From NCBI GenBank assembly GCA_011800805.1, contig MPNW01000934.1:20782-69752 (forward strand): DNA of 48,971 nucleotides, read 5' to 3'. Shown here one piece after another: positions 12,443 to 26,900 of this stretch (positions are counted from its first letter, which is position 1; every line of letters starts with the position of its first letter). This DNA is from Hirudo medicinalis (Eukaryota > Annelida > Clitellata > Hirudinida > Hirudinidae). The notes beneath the pieces are model-generated. The model saw only the letters and a list, made by a program, of their open reading frames with translations. It did not search any database and was not told where the DNA came from. The position numbers and the translations under genes were made by a program.

Positions 12443-12448
12443 TTTATT
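12443..12448 (-). terminator. Polyadenylation signal of NACA
   Basis: TTTATT on the plus strand reads AATAAA on the minus strand. It lies about 55 bases past the NACA stop codon, inside GCAAATAAAATGGCC. Confidence 0.65.
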
Positions 12449-12502
12449 TGCTAAAAAACATTATGAAAAGTTCAATTGTCCTGGAAGAACCCAATCCAAT
12501 GA

Positions 12503-13540
<1,038 letters not shown>

Positions 13541-13701
13541 GTTCTACTTTTGAAATCTACAATCACATATTACAACGCACGTTTAGCTGATGCACATGGC
13601 AAATAAAAGATACAAGATAATTGTTGTATAAATTTCTTTAAAATGTGTCTCTACATAAAATAAGCAAATAACTTTAAAAATTGGTCATTGAAAATCATAC
13701 C

Positions 13702-13740
13702 CTCAAAATCAAGCAACAACGAACACCACGCTTATAGGAG
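13702..13740 (-). promoter_or_regulatory. Putative NACA first-exon / promoter region
   Basis: On the minus strand, GCTCCTATAAGCGTGG (about 13740-13725) contains a TATA-like CTATAAG. It is followed by TTCGTTGTTGCTTGATTTTG and then donor AGG|GTATGA at 13701. This suits a short untranslated first exon spliced to the ATG exon, whose acceptor would be TTTCAAAAG just before TAGAACATG. The start site is inferred, not observed. Confidence 0.4.
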
Positions 13741-13749
13741 CAAAAGATG

Positions 13750-14896
13750 GCGGAAGAAGTAAATAAGATAAAGAACGTCGAAAGAGAGTAAATCCGTTTA
13801 TTTAAAATTGTTAATATAACTTTAACCATAATTAAATGTCAATCATATTATTTTTGCAATAGTTAAAATTAAAAATTATGTAAATGTACATGTTTTCTGA
13901 TAAAACAAGTGTTTGTAAATTATATCGGTAATATTTCCACATTATATCGATATTTTATGTATTAAAAATATTTTATGACATGTTACATCAAGATTATTAT
14001 ATTTTAAATTTTAGTACCTCTGCTTATTCTACTTTGGTCGGATTTTGGAGTTGAGATGAATGAGTAATTAAATAAATTATAATGTTCTTGTTACACTATA
14101 ACTAATTTATATTTTATTATACTAAAGTTTTCACTAAGTTGTAAGTGATCTTAGGCAATTCTAGACACTTCTAGATTTAGGCAATCTAGGCAATTCTAGT
14201 CAAGGAGGCTCTGAACTTAACATTAATTTAATGTGGTTTAAGAAGACCAATCTGTGTAATAAACTACATCTTTTTGGCTTGATATCCAAATTTCAATAGA
14301 GCTGTTCTAAATAATTTGATCGAATCGGAATGTATTGTCTCTTCCTGGTTCCACAAATTACTGGTGCTGAAGTTGTTCATCAGAGCACCCGTTGCTTTCT
14401 CATTTAATTTATATCCGTGACGCCTCTTAAAACTACTTTTTGCGGCCTCAAAAAATGTTCAGGTGATAAATCTTCTATCTATTTTTTTAATTTCTTCTAG
14501 ATTTGTCATGTTTACAACACTTTTATAGCTCCCATTAAACGATCTTCTGTACCCTCCTCAATGCTTCTTCACATCTTGCATGCACTCAATGCATTATGGT
14601 GAAACCTTGTTTGCCCTTCTTTCACATGATAATGCCCAAAAACTTTTTAAACAATGGTAGCATTCATATAAGCAATTCCTTTCAATGGGCACCAAATTGC
14701 AGCATTCAATTAGGGTACAGGACAATTCTTGACAAGAACAAGAGTGTTCCAAATTCCCAACATACTGATGCCAAACTAGTTTCGAGCAAACCATTAAGAA
14801 ACAATCACACTCCATCCCCAAAATTTTTAATTTACTCTATCCAAATCTTCACAAATCACCAGCATAATGCATCAGACAACAGGATGTTTTTTCAAT
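13750..14896. other. Intergenic region NACA-RPS7 with one weak open segment
   Basis: Mostly AT-rich. On the minus strand 14458-14264 is open for 64 codons to a TAG and contains AKSSFKRRHGYKLNEKATGA and KLFRTALLKFGYQAKKM. It has no homologue I recognise and is preceded by an in-frame TGA, although TTTTTTGAG|GCC at about 14443 could be an acceptor. It could be a decayed coding fragment or the last exon of an unknown gene. I do not call it a gene. Confidence 0.35.
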
Positions 14897-14902
14897 TTTA
14901 TT
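14897..14902 (-). terminator. Polyadenylation signal of RPS7
   Basis: TTTATT on the plus strand reads AATAAA on the minus strand. It begins 24 bases past the RPS7 stop, giving the very short 3' UTR usual for ribosomal protein genes. Confidence 0.75.
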
Positions 14903-14925
14903 CCCCAAAGTCTTTTAATCGCAGT

Positions 14926-15703
14926 TTACAAGACATATTCAGGGAATTCAAACTGGACCTCTTTGCCTGTGAGCCTCTTGTAAACAGCAGCAAAGGTATC
15001 AAGCTAAAATGGAAAACATTAGAATTGAGAATTCCCAGCTAAAATAAAAATAAGTCATTTATATATATTAACCTTGTGCTCCACGTTAAGGTGGTTGAGT
15101 TTGTCCAAATGAACCTTGATAATCTGGCTTCCATCAAGCTTGTGACGAATCCTCTTTCCAACAATCTCTGATGGGAAGCAGATGTCCTCGAGCATGGCGT
15201 CATGGACAGCAGTGAGAGTGCGGCTCCTTGGCCTCTTCTGCTTGTTCTTCTGCCTGGTCTTCCTAGTAGGCTTGGGCAGAATACGCCTCTGGGAACCAAA
15301 TTGCACTTCTCAGTTGATTTTTCCATGATAATGTAGCATTAGCTCAGTACCTGGGCAATGAAGACAACATGCTTTCCTGAGAATTTCTTCTCAAGTTCCC
15401 TGACCAAACGGGTTTGGACCTTTTGGTATGACCTCAACTGGGGGACAGGGACTGAGACTATGATTGCCTTTCTGTTACCAACATCGACTTCCTTTGCACC
15501 AGTGAAAACCAACTCCCTAAGCTGAGCCTTCATGTCACTGTTCATTTCAAGCTCAAGCAAAGCCTAAAGGATATTAATCACGAATTTGATTGAAATTCTC
15601 ACAAAACCATTCAACATTTGGTATATACCTGAGAAATGGCACTCTCCAATTCGTCGGGCTTGTCGCCCTCAGGCTTGACGATTTTCGCGTTAGTGGAGTA
15701 CAT
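14926..15703 (-). CDS. RPS7: Small ribosomal subunit protein S7 (eS7)
   Basis: Four coding exons join in frame: 15703-15629, 15563-15351, 15288-15073 and 15003-14926, giving 193 aa, against about 194 in other animals. Diagnostic blocks are [20 protein letters not shown] at the start, [98 protein letters not shown] and the ending FEFPEYVL. eS7 is a structural protein of the 40S subunit and functions in 18S rRNA processing. The ATG follows its acceptor directly (TTTTTACAG|ATG), so the 5' UTR is on a separate exon that ends at 15878 with donor GTAAGT. All three internal introns are only 62-69 bp, so they hold no room for an intronic snoRNA. Confidence 0.98.
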
Positions 15704-15877
15704 CTGTAAAAACCAAGTCACAACTTACCAAACGTGTCAACATCAAAATATTATCCACTTCGGTCCACGGTAATCCTCAAAAGCTACATTTCCAGACACA
15801 TATCCTTAACTATTTGAACATACCTAAGTTGCTATTAGAACAATTTTAAAGAAACAAAGCGTGGCTTCGCAACTTAC

Positions 15878-15912
15878 ATCCGGAGCACTGCCAGAGGAAA
15901 AGAAAGAGGACG
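15878..15912 (-). promoter_or_regulatory. RPS7 untranslated first exon with a TOP-like pyrimidine tract
   Basis: On the minus strand, TCCTCTTTCTTTTCCTCTGG is followed by CAGTGCTCCGGAT and donor GTAAGT. Ribosomal protein mRNAs normally start with a C followed by a 5' terminal oligopyrimidine tract that mediates growth-dependent (mTOR/LARP1) translation. The transcription start within this tract is inferred. Confidence 0.6.
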
Positions 15913-15919
15913 TTTTGAA

Positions 15920-17890
15920 AGATATCAAAGACGGTGCGAAAAATTAGATTTTAGTTTAAAAAATTTGCTACATAAAAAATAATTTTAACAATTTGTTAGA
16001 TATTATTAATATTTATTTATAATATTAAATTTTGAGTTCTTTAAGATATACTAAATGTTTCAGTAAAACCATCCCGCAATAAACATTAATTTATTAACAT
16101 TGTATCAATTGCTTATTTTGATTGCCAAAATTTTAAAATAATATTATGTTCAATTTCCTTTTGCTGAGGAAAATTAAGTAATGGCATAATTGGAAGTTGA
16201 TTTAGTATTTGTATTAATTTTAAAAAAATCCTCAAGATTCGTATCGAATAAAGTTGTTGAATAACATATTTTAATCTGGATGCAACAATTTCAGATTTAA
16301 ATCCGAAACCCTTTGAACAAGTCGTACAAGATTCGTGTTATGTGTATTCACCTAATACACTGAATAGAATTCGTTGGAACATTTCTTGTTTTTAGTGTAA
16401 AACCAAAATAGAGACACCGACTTACACATACATGTTAACATATTCTACCACAAACTTTTTTTTTTGCAGCATAAATTTTAAAATATGTCATATAATAATG
16501 ACCTCATCTCATTTAAATAATTTCAATCCAATCAAATCTGAAATGAAATTATTCACAATTTAAATAAGCTGTTTTATTAAGTTTGGTAATGATTTGCATC
16601 AATCAAATGAAAAGATCCGCAAAAAGAAAATCAGACGGTCTTGACCCCGTTTTGGCTAAACTTTATCTAAGTACCACAGTTCATCCGACATGGTAGTTAT
16701 GGCGTCGTAAGGGGGTTCGTCCGAGTTGTATATTTGTAGATAGTTTTTTTAAACTTAACACTACGCGACGGTTTTTATACCAGCTTAATAAGACTGTTTG
16801 TTGTAATCTGATGTGAGTTATTACCTGATTTAATTGATCAAATGCAACTATGTTGCTTTTTCTTGTTCCGTCCATGTATTCCTGGAAATAGTTTAGTCGC
16901 GACCTCAATATGATGCCTGGAAATTGTTTAGGAATATGTACTTGTTCATTTCAATAGCATTGAAATTGAAACGCCAATTCATAAATTGTGTTGTAACCGA
17001 AATTGCTCCTGATTTTTGTTATGTTATTGCCCGGGGCCACAAACTTGTGCCTTTGTTGGTGTGATTTTATAGTGCGTAGATTTTATAAGGGCTTTGATGG
17101 TTAACGTGGTTAGATGAGTTTACAACTTGGCCTTGTTTTGTCATGCTGCAGAATTTTATATATTATTTATTAAGGCTAATTTTTAAAACGTCGATTTTTT
17201 GTTGACTAATAATTTTCTGAAACGTTTGCCTAAATAGTGGACTTGATATAAAGTTTTGTAGTGTTCACTTTCACAATCTTTAAAAATTGTCATTAATTTC
17301 CACAATAAAATGGTCTACTATTATGAATTAAATTTAGATCATATAAATGACATCACATCAAGTGTTGACTATTGATCGTCAATTGATCTTATTAAACAAT
17401 TTGCTGGAAAGATGGAAAGTCAGTGCAACTGTTAAACATCTTATTTTTAACTTGTTATGCCAAATTAAGTTTATTTTATCTATGTTTTTGTATATGTTTG
17501 TTAGTAACTATTTATTAAATCAAACATTTTCAAGGGGCCCAAGAAGTTCATTTGCATGCTGATTACCAAAAAATGTTAATGCTAATAATATCTTAAATAT
17601 TTTAAGATTGTTGCTCGTAATAAACTTAATTTTTAAAATAATTTGAAATTCTCTTAAGTGCACCACTAAGTGCTGGACAAATTAGGATTTAATTAAATGG
17701 TTATTGGTTAATCAAATGCAAATCCTGGTTGAGGAAGTCTCATTTAGCTCTATTGAAATTAGACCTACCTGGAGTTTTTTAAATTATGCATGTAGTTCAC
17801 ATTGGTTGCTATTTAGTCAGCAATATATTTGAATTTCAGTATTATCTTGCCATCTGTAGTAATAGTAATATCAATTTATAATTTATTGCA
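15920..17890. other. Intergenic region / Pumilio 5' region
   Basis: The RPS7 and Pumilio genes diverge from here. An acceptor at 17889-17891 (TTTATTGCAG) opens the first coding Pumilio exon, so at least one untranslated Pumilio exon must lie upstream. I cannot place it. No mobile element or RNA gene is visible. Confidence 0.4.
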
Positions 17891-17930
17891 GGGTAACATA
17901 CTAGTTGGGGGTGTCAACTGATTAGAAGTG

Positions 17931-20900
17931 ATGTTATCAAATGATATGGCAAGCAGCAACAGACAGCAGGCTCAGAACGAGACAACCAGGTCAAAAGATG
18001 ATGAGATGGTAGCCTACTTTTTCCAGCGTCCAGAGATGGAGCAGCAGTTCTCAGGTGGAAAGAGATGGATGGGAGATGAAAGTGTTCTGGATCAGGTTGG
18101 CTTTTGATTTATAATTTTTTCATAATTATTTAATGTTATATTTAATGGATGAATAGAAAAGATTTTCTCATGAAAAGTGGTTAGACATGAATTTATAGAT
18201 TGAATGGCCATTACATGATGCTAAATGACTGATGCTTTGGCAAAATTAAGACTAATAACATTGCTCTTAAACTTTACATAAGCTTAATTTAAATTATTTT
18301 AGCATTTATTGTTGGGATGAGAATATATCTTGCTGACATTGATATTAATTACATTAGGCAAGAACTGTCAGCGACATTGAGAGGGAATTTCATAGCATGT
18401 CTTTTTCTGAAAAATCTGAGGTGAGTGCATCATTTTAGCCATTTTAGCATTTAGCTTATTGCATTATATTGTTTCACTGATCCAGCTTTTGACTGTATGT
18501 ATACATGCAGTATTTTCTTTATATTATGATCATGGGAAAACAATGGTTAGCCCAGTTCTTGAAATCAAGCTGAAATTGATAATTGCTTTTATTTTAATGA
18601 CAAGGGGCTACCATAATTTTTGCTAGGCATCAATCTCTAGGATTCTAGTTATATTTATAGCTCGACTAGTTGCTATTTAAATTGAGCACATTTTGGCTGC
18701 ATGCATGATTTAAATGATTTAAATATTTCACATTTCTAAGCCTTGAACTCCTTGCGGTTATTACTTGCAGAATAGAATTTTACCTGCAAGCAACCTCAGC
18801 TATTGTTGCATAAGGTTCTCAAGTGCTTATTGGTTAGCTAAGCAAGACTCAAGCATGTTCCTGGGTCTCTTGACCTTAGGATTTGCATTTGTCAAACAAA
18901 GATAGAAGTTGAAATCGTTTTTAAATCATACTATATGTGTTTGGTTACCATAAGCATCATGAAGTGCCAACTGCACAGGTACCTAAGAAGCTGTGGCAGG
19001 ATGACAAAAGCACAGAACAGAGAGGTGAAGAGAGTCGGATATTCTCACCCTCGGTGGATTTTTGGTCTCCGAGGCAAGAGGGATGGCATCCAAACAGATT
19101 CTCTTCGCAGATTCCCAGATGTAGGATTTGACTTGAATTACTAATGCATACTTAATACAATTCTTAAATAGAGCAAAATTTAGTGTTTGCTCTATAATTT
19201 ATTATTATATTTATCATCATAATCATTATTATTGTTATTTTTATTATTATTATTATTGTTGTTGTCGTTATTGTTATTATCATCATTATCACCATTGTCA
19301 TCATAACTACCATCAACTTCATTAATTAATTAGTTACTAGCACTGGGTCACACTAATGCACAACATGAAAAGCAAGCAAAAACAAAAGAATACAAAGCCC
19401 ACAAACAAATTAACTAAAAAATCAAATATCATAAACCTTGTCTCCATAAAAATTATTAATGATCGATTTAAAGTTAGAAGTGGTTCGGGTTTTCGCCACT
19501 TCTTATGGGACGAGTTCCAAACCAGTGCGCCATTCTGTTGCTGAAATTTTTTTATAATAATCACCCTAAACCACTTTGGTTGGCAATTTCAGGCCCTCTT
19601 TCTCTTTCGTCCAGACAAAACAGGAATGCAAGGCATCTTTATTCAATCTCAATGTTTAACATGAATGACATTTGCCTCGTTACCTGATACCACGTGATGC
19701 GATGATATTCATCATGTGACTAATTAAAATCAAGCAACTCTTTTACCTGCATGCACAGCAAAATGTTATTAATTCAAAAAGACTTTGCATTTGGCTATGT
19801 TCACCATGTTCACTAAAGAATTAAGGAGAGTTAGTTTCTGCAAAATGATGTGTGGCTGTCATGAAATGAAGCAAGGAAGTTGTGCTTACTGCTCATGAAA
19901 GCTCTCTCATCTAAATGTCATCGATCTAAGGAAATCACTGCAAACGAGGCAGAAGAATTTCGCAGGACACCCGACAGTTATTAATGTTATGAGAGTTGAG
20001 AAGTGGTGGTAAATATGCCATTGGAATATTACCTGTTAATATATAATTACCTATCTAGTAGCAAAATGTTTTAGGAATTGCATTAATTCTAGTAATCTAG
20101 TAGTTCTGACCTCGTAATGCGATAGCCATTAGGACAAATCGTTTTTTGGTGGTCCTTTGAAAGAGGAATGTGATATGATTTGTTCTTAAAATTAGTGAAA
20201 TGAAATGAGATGTTACACAATGATATATTTGATTATTGGAGAGTAGAGGCTGAAACTGATCGGTTGGTTGATAGTAATTATGAATGTAAATTTATTTTCA
20301 ATGTTTGGACTAGGATTGCCTATATTTTAAAAAGTATAATTTACTGACATCGTTCGTAAAAATATCGATATATCGAGTAACCAACTCAGATCCTGCTGTT
20401 GATATGCAGATAACATCATTTTTAAAATTACTTTCTTACAAGAAACAAACACACAAATAGAAGTATTCAAGGTTTGTTTGGCAGAACTTGAAACCAAAAC
20501 TTATGTGCACAACTCAACACAACAAATTTTTGAAGATGGCTATTGGACGTCCTGCACCTACTGTCGCTACAAATATTTTTCATCTGGGACACTACTCTTT
20601 CTGAAGGTTCAGAGCTGGCCAGAGTAGGGGGATATTTCATCATTATTTCATATAAGCTACATGGTAGCTTTACTTTATGGCTTGCATTAAAGAAATGGAA
20701 AACAAGGGTCCAGAAGAGTGGACAACTGGAACACTTTGCTCCCAATTTGCAATGGGAACAAACTTTTCCACATTTCCTTAACTAACGAGCACTTGTATTA
20801 GAAAAGATTCTTTCCTCATTATTCACACATATGATCATAAACAAAGCTTGCAAGTACATTACCACTCAATCTTAATCTCATGGCCTCATTCATTATGTAA

Positions 20901-23900
20901 AGCTGCAAAGATAAAGCATTTCGTTATACATTTTGAATTAAACTCCCCATTAAATTTTAAGACCTAATTTAAATATTGATATTAGAAAAAATATCGATTA
21001 TCAATAAATATCAGGGAAAATATATTGCAATATTTTTATTTACATATCGACCCGATATTCGATATATCGATAAAATACTGCCAATCCTATTTTGGACACA
21101 CCTGAAATGTTGCAAGCGGTTGAAAAAACAATCTTTTATGAAGAATTTCTTTTAACAAAACATCTTTAAATGAAAATATCGAGCCACTATATTCAATATT
21201 AATTTATGCATAAATGCTGAAGCATTTCATGTATTCCAGCTGATTTTGGAGCTGTGCCAAACTTCAGCTTGATGCAAAGGATGAGGGGCAGCTATACTGG
21301 TGGCAGTTCAGACCAGATGATCTCCTTATCACCCAGGTCGTCGGAAACAGGAGCACTCGGGGTGAACATGGCCGAGTACGTACTGGGGGCAGGTCCGAGC
21401 CTTTCCTCCAGAGATCGAGCTCAACACCTCTTGACTGCCAATAAGGTTTGTTTACTTATTGCTAGGACAGTTTATTTGATTATTTTTTTATATTATTGTG
21501 CGATAAGCCTCAATATTCAACACACTTAAAGTTATTCTTAACTAGCTTTTTTAAACCGCTTCGCCAAACTAATTTTTTATCATTATGATTAATTTTATTA
21601 TTTACGTCCTTCAAATTCAACCAGTTACATGGCCTCAAAGAACTGGACGATTAGGTGCTCCCGCAACGGGACTAGAACCCGTGCTGCCATCGTGAGATGC
21701 GAAGTCTCAAACATTAGACCATGCGGGAGCACAATGCTCCCTGCTTTCAGTAGCTCTCGAGTTTAAAGCTCGTATGCAATTTAGGAAAAGGTGAAAGTTG
21801 GAAAACTTGAAAGTTGGAAATAGCACAGTTGACCTAAGAATGGCATAGAGAATGACATGTGCAAATTTGAAATCGTTGCCATTCACTGTTTGGGAGGAGT
21901 TCTTGGGACAGACGAACATAAATGTGCACTTTCTGTTTTATATTATATATTATAGCCATAAATTTGTTTTAGTTTGGAATGTGTTGCTGGTTTGTAATTG
22001 GTTTCCAAATTTATGTGATGACATAATATGGGCAAGTATTTATTTGATAATTTTATTGCATACAAGATTACTGATATCAATTATGACAGATGAATATAAG
22101 TGATAAAAGCAATCATTGAAATGAATGACCATTAACTCCTGGTCATCATGTGTAGATGCCCAATGAGGAGAACAAGATGAGAAGTGAGAATCCAGGGTTC
22201 AGTGGTGGTCGAGTCGGTGATCTTTCCAATGGAGTTATGCCCTCCCACATCTCTACTTTTGGGTGAATATTTGTGATTTTATCATTAACATCTAATAATG
22301 CAAATGTTATTCAATCCAGATGATAAAATTACATTTGATAAAATAATTGTAATTTATAATAATTTTCTTAATATAAGAGAAATATCGTTTTTCAATCCAG
22401 TCGTCCGTTCAGAAACATGCCGGCGGCGCTTCCGCATTCCCCGCAAATTGTGCCGGCTTACCACCCTGGATTTGCTCCCGTGCAATACCAGACGACTCCC
22501 TTTCAGAAGCAGCAGCAACCGCAAGTGGACGACTCCATGATGGTTCCTTCCATGCATCCCCTCGGCCATCAGCAGATGCAGCAACACGCGATGGGAGGTG
22601 GCGGACACGGCATGCACTTTGACTCTATTCCTTTCGATCAGGTTTGTTGAAGGAATTTATGTTGCTGAATGGATTGCTACTTTTTTTTTAACCATTTAAG
22701 AGTTTAAAGTGGAAGTATTTCTTTAAAGCTGTGTTTGTGTTAATTTTGATTTGTGGTTTCACATTTGTGAATGCATGTATGGACATGCGGGTTATTTTTA
22801 TATCCATATAATGATTAATCCATGTAATAAGCATTGAGATACAAAATGAACTTATTGACTATTAACTATTTATGGGAATTCCAATTCCAAAAATATAAAT
22901 TTTAAGAACAAATGTATTTATATAATATTCTGAAACACATAAGTAAGTAAGTAAGTTTATTTATATAGCGCCATAAGCGTGAGCGTCAGGGGCACTTAGA
23001 CCATTTATATAGCGCCGGCTCCCAGGGGCGCTTTGTGGTGGTGCAAGCTGGGTTTCGAACTCGACACGTAACGACTGTTGCTTTTACCGTCGTTCGCAGG
23101 AACGCTACCCTCTGAGCTAACCTCTAAGGTCACCCCAAAAAAAACTTGCCTTTAATGCAGGTTCAAGTCGACGAGCCTTCGACTGCTTTCCTCAAGATGG
23201 ATTTTTCCAATACTTCCATGCTTCAGGCAGATTCTTCAGGCTTTGGACATGACTACAACCAGCAGGTGATCACAAGTTTTTAATTAGGCTTTTTAAATCT
23301 TGGAAATTTCCATGGTTCATAAGGCTAATTTGCTGATGTGATGTTTCTAATGCAGTAGGACTTCAAGATTTGTGCCAGAAAGAAAATCTTCAAAAATTAA
23401 TTAGCCCAAACAACGATATGTGCTATAACCATAAAAATAATAATAATTATTGATGCCATTAAAATGATATTAAATTGTTTTTTCTAGTAGGAATTATTTT
23501 TCCTTTCAATCTTAAGATTGAATTTACATTTTTGAAATTTATTGATTTAATGATTTAGAAAAAAAAAACTGGTTTCAAATAAAGTTAAAGTTCAGACACT
23601 TTTTTTATATTTCCACATCCTGACACATACTCAATTAACTTCAAACCTGTCATTGCAGTTATTGACTCAGCACCAGCAACAGCAGCGCAATTCTTTGGCT
23701 CAACCACAGATGACCATGGTTCCTCAGCCACCCTATGGAGTGACCCCACAGCATCAACCAATGGGTAATGATTTGAAAAAAATGCATTCTTTAAGTTGGG
23801 TTTAAGGGCAATTTGAGAGGTCATACTGATGTCAGATGGATATTTGAGTAATTGGACAATGCATGATTATTATGTTTGTTTATAAATGAGGAGTATGGTG

Positions 23901-26900
23901 AATCATGTTTCAGGTCTTCAGGCTTTTGCATCAGCACCTCCATTTATCATTAACCATCCGCAGGAATCTTATGGAATGTCTATGCCAGGTTGGTTATTCA
24001 TTGGCATGACTTTTGCCTCATCAATAATGTTGTGGAAGAAGCAACATACTAATGATGCAAATAATTTTGTAAATAAATGCTTATACCAATGTTAAAGTAA
24101 AAGATGACCAACTTTTCTAATAAATTAATTAAACCATTTCTTTGAGTAATTGGTTATTCATAGCCAGCTGCTTGTCATTATAAATATTTGTAATATTTCA
24201 GGTATGTTTATTTAATAAGACTAAATATTTACAAACAGATCTGAAAGGAATTAATAATCATTTGAATATAATGATTATCTTGAACTTGTATATTGCAGGT
24301 CCGACTGGTGTCCCTCAATACTATAGTCCACAGCCTCCATGGGGCATTTATCTGGCTGCCCCCATGCACCCCCAGCAACAACAACAAGATGGTGGTCAAT
24401 TACAGCAACTCTTGAGGAACAGGCCCATNCGACTGGTGTCCCTCAATACTATAGTCCACAGCCTCCATGGGGCATTTATCTGGCTGCCCCCATGCACCCC
24501 CAGCAACAACAACAAGATGGTGGTCAATTACAGCAACTCTTGAGGAACAGGCCCATGTCGCCTCAGTCAGGACCCGAACCAACTGCTCAGATTCAGTCTC
24601 AAGGTTATCATTGTCTCTTATTATCTTTTTGAAATGGCTGCTTACATTCAAGATTTTTGATTAAAAAAGATCACTAGATGGCAATATAACCATGGGATGA
24701 ATTTTGCATGTTTATTAAGAGTTGTAAAACATTTGTTTTCTGGGGAGATTCAGTTGCATTTCTTTGTTTATAGCTGCCTCTCCCTCTGCCAACTACCAAA
24801 TCCTAACACCTGCATTCTATGATCAGAGTGGTCAGTTTGTTCTCGGAAATGGCAGAGGTCTAGGTACCCCTGTGAGGCTCGTGTCTCCTGCCTCCATCCT
24901 TGTGAATACAGCCACAGGACAGCAAGGTGAGTCTAATTTTATTTACTAATAAATGCAAATGAGGGTCAAGTCTCTTAACTGTTTGAAAAGGCAAGATAAA
25001 GTAAGAAAGTAAAGGCTAAAGAATGAAGACATAGTTGTCTCAGCTATGTTCATAGGTTAATCCCTTCCAGTTTGGTTGCTCTTCCTTGTACTTTTTCAAT
25101 TTCTTCAAGCCCTTCTGTGAGGGCTCCAGACTGGATGGCATTTCCCACCTACAAGCATACCACTTATTTGTATAAGCGTATGGAAGTACCATCTGTAAGG
25201 TGTTTAGGATTTCTTGCTAGGGTTCCAAGCACTGAGTTGGCTTTCTATATTCTCGTTAGTGCGTGCTCTTTGAAGTGTAATTTCAGGAACATCCTTTTGG
25301 ATCTTTAGCCAAATAGCAACTCTTCAAATTTGTTTTGCATTGAAAAACAAGGACTGCAATGGTCTCTTTCCTACCGGCCAATGCTCGAACAGGATGTTTG
25401 ATGTTTTTCTTAATTTTTATCAATTATATTTAGTAGGATGATTTTCAACATCATTTTTCATTTTTTGTTCTGATGTATCAAGTGTATCTAAAATTTTTCT
25501 TTCTACATGTTACCACATAGAATTTTCCAGGTTGCCCTTTCACCTTTATTCCCAATTGATTAGCATCTTCCTTCAACAAGATTTCATTCTTCTCAGTAAT
25601 GAGATTTCTGCTTTCTTCTGTCTTCCTTGGACATATCGTGATTTAGCATTACATTGTTTAATGTTGCACTTTTTCTCCACTTGAAACTGTTTTCCATTAT
25701 CAGATTTTTAGCAGTGTAATTCTCCAATTTGACGAGTACCTGGTAATCTGCATTTCATCTGTTCTTTTTCCCATTTCTAAAAGGATCATTTAGGATCCCA
25801 CCCAGATCCTGTCCAGTGATTTCTTTCATCAATTTATTTTATTTCAATAAAATGAAGAGTCACGAATGACCACTAACACAAATTTGTAGTGCTGATATAA
25901 ACAGTAAGTAAGAAAGTAGAGTGATGTAGACTAGGAATAATCATTTGATTGTAAGTTATTTGTTAGGATCGGTGGAAGATAGGCAAGATTGGAATTGAGT
26001 TAGGGTTGTGGAGATGATGAATTTGGGATTTTGTTTGGTGGGGCAGATAATTCTAGGGTTAAAATTTTAAAATCACGTCTTTGTCTCGCTTTTGGGTTCT
26101 CTGGCAATTTATAAATCACTCCTTTTTAGTTCATCCTTTTTATTTAGATAAAATTGAAACTAATGATTAGTTGAATTACGAATTGAATTTACGTCAATTG
26201 CATTTCTTTACATTTTTTCCACATCGGTAAACTACTAATGTGTTGATTTATTCTGAGAACAAATTTGACCATTTCTTTCTATCCTATTTGCTTTCTTGCA
26301 GTTTTTCTTGGATTTGTTTCTTGATCAACACTTTCATTCAGCATTCTCTTGATGACATCTATTTTAGTTTTGAAAAAAGGAACTTTTATTTTTTATTGAA
26401 TTGCATTGAATCACATTGAGGGCCATCAACATATGCAGAATGTATTCATTCACATCATTTACACCGACCTTTAAAACACAACGTTTGTTTGTATTGACTT
26501 TCATCTCCCACTTATTGAACCACTCCATTGCTATCAACTTCTTTTCTTGAAGAAGCACGAAGACCAGAATACAACATGATATTTAGCATTTTAAAGCAAA
26601 TTATGAACTTTTATTTAACCACAATTGAGAATCAAATTGAACAGGACTTTTTTTTTGAGCAATTTTATTTATTAACTAAGAACAACAGTAACCAACAGAA
26701 AAAAAAGAAACCAAGTAAAATAACTCAAGGGTCAGCCTTAAGGAAACGCACGCTTCTGCTGTCAGACCGACCCTCGTTAACACGTTACAAGTAGGCATAT
26801 GTACAAAAGTAAACAAAACAGAAAAAATACTCAAAGAAAACCATGCAATATGTACAACTTATAAGCTTTTTTAAATAACAAATAAAGACTATTAAAAGGA

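Noticed and set aside
14264..14458. 64-codon minus-strand frame between RPS7 and NACA
   Set aside because: Preceded by an in-frame TGA and with no recognised homologue. A TATA-like sequence about 80 bp upstream is not enough to call a gene.
21659..21728. Functional tRNA-Glu gene
   Set aside because: The anticodon stem has mismatches and the sequence sits within a dispersed repeat.
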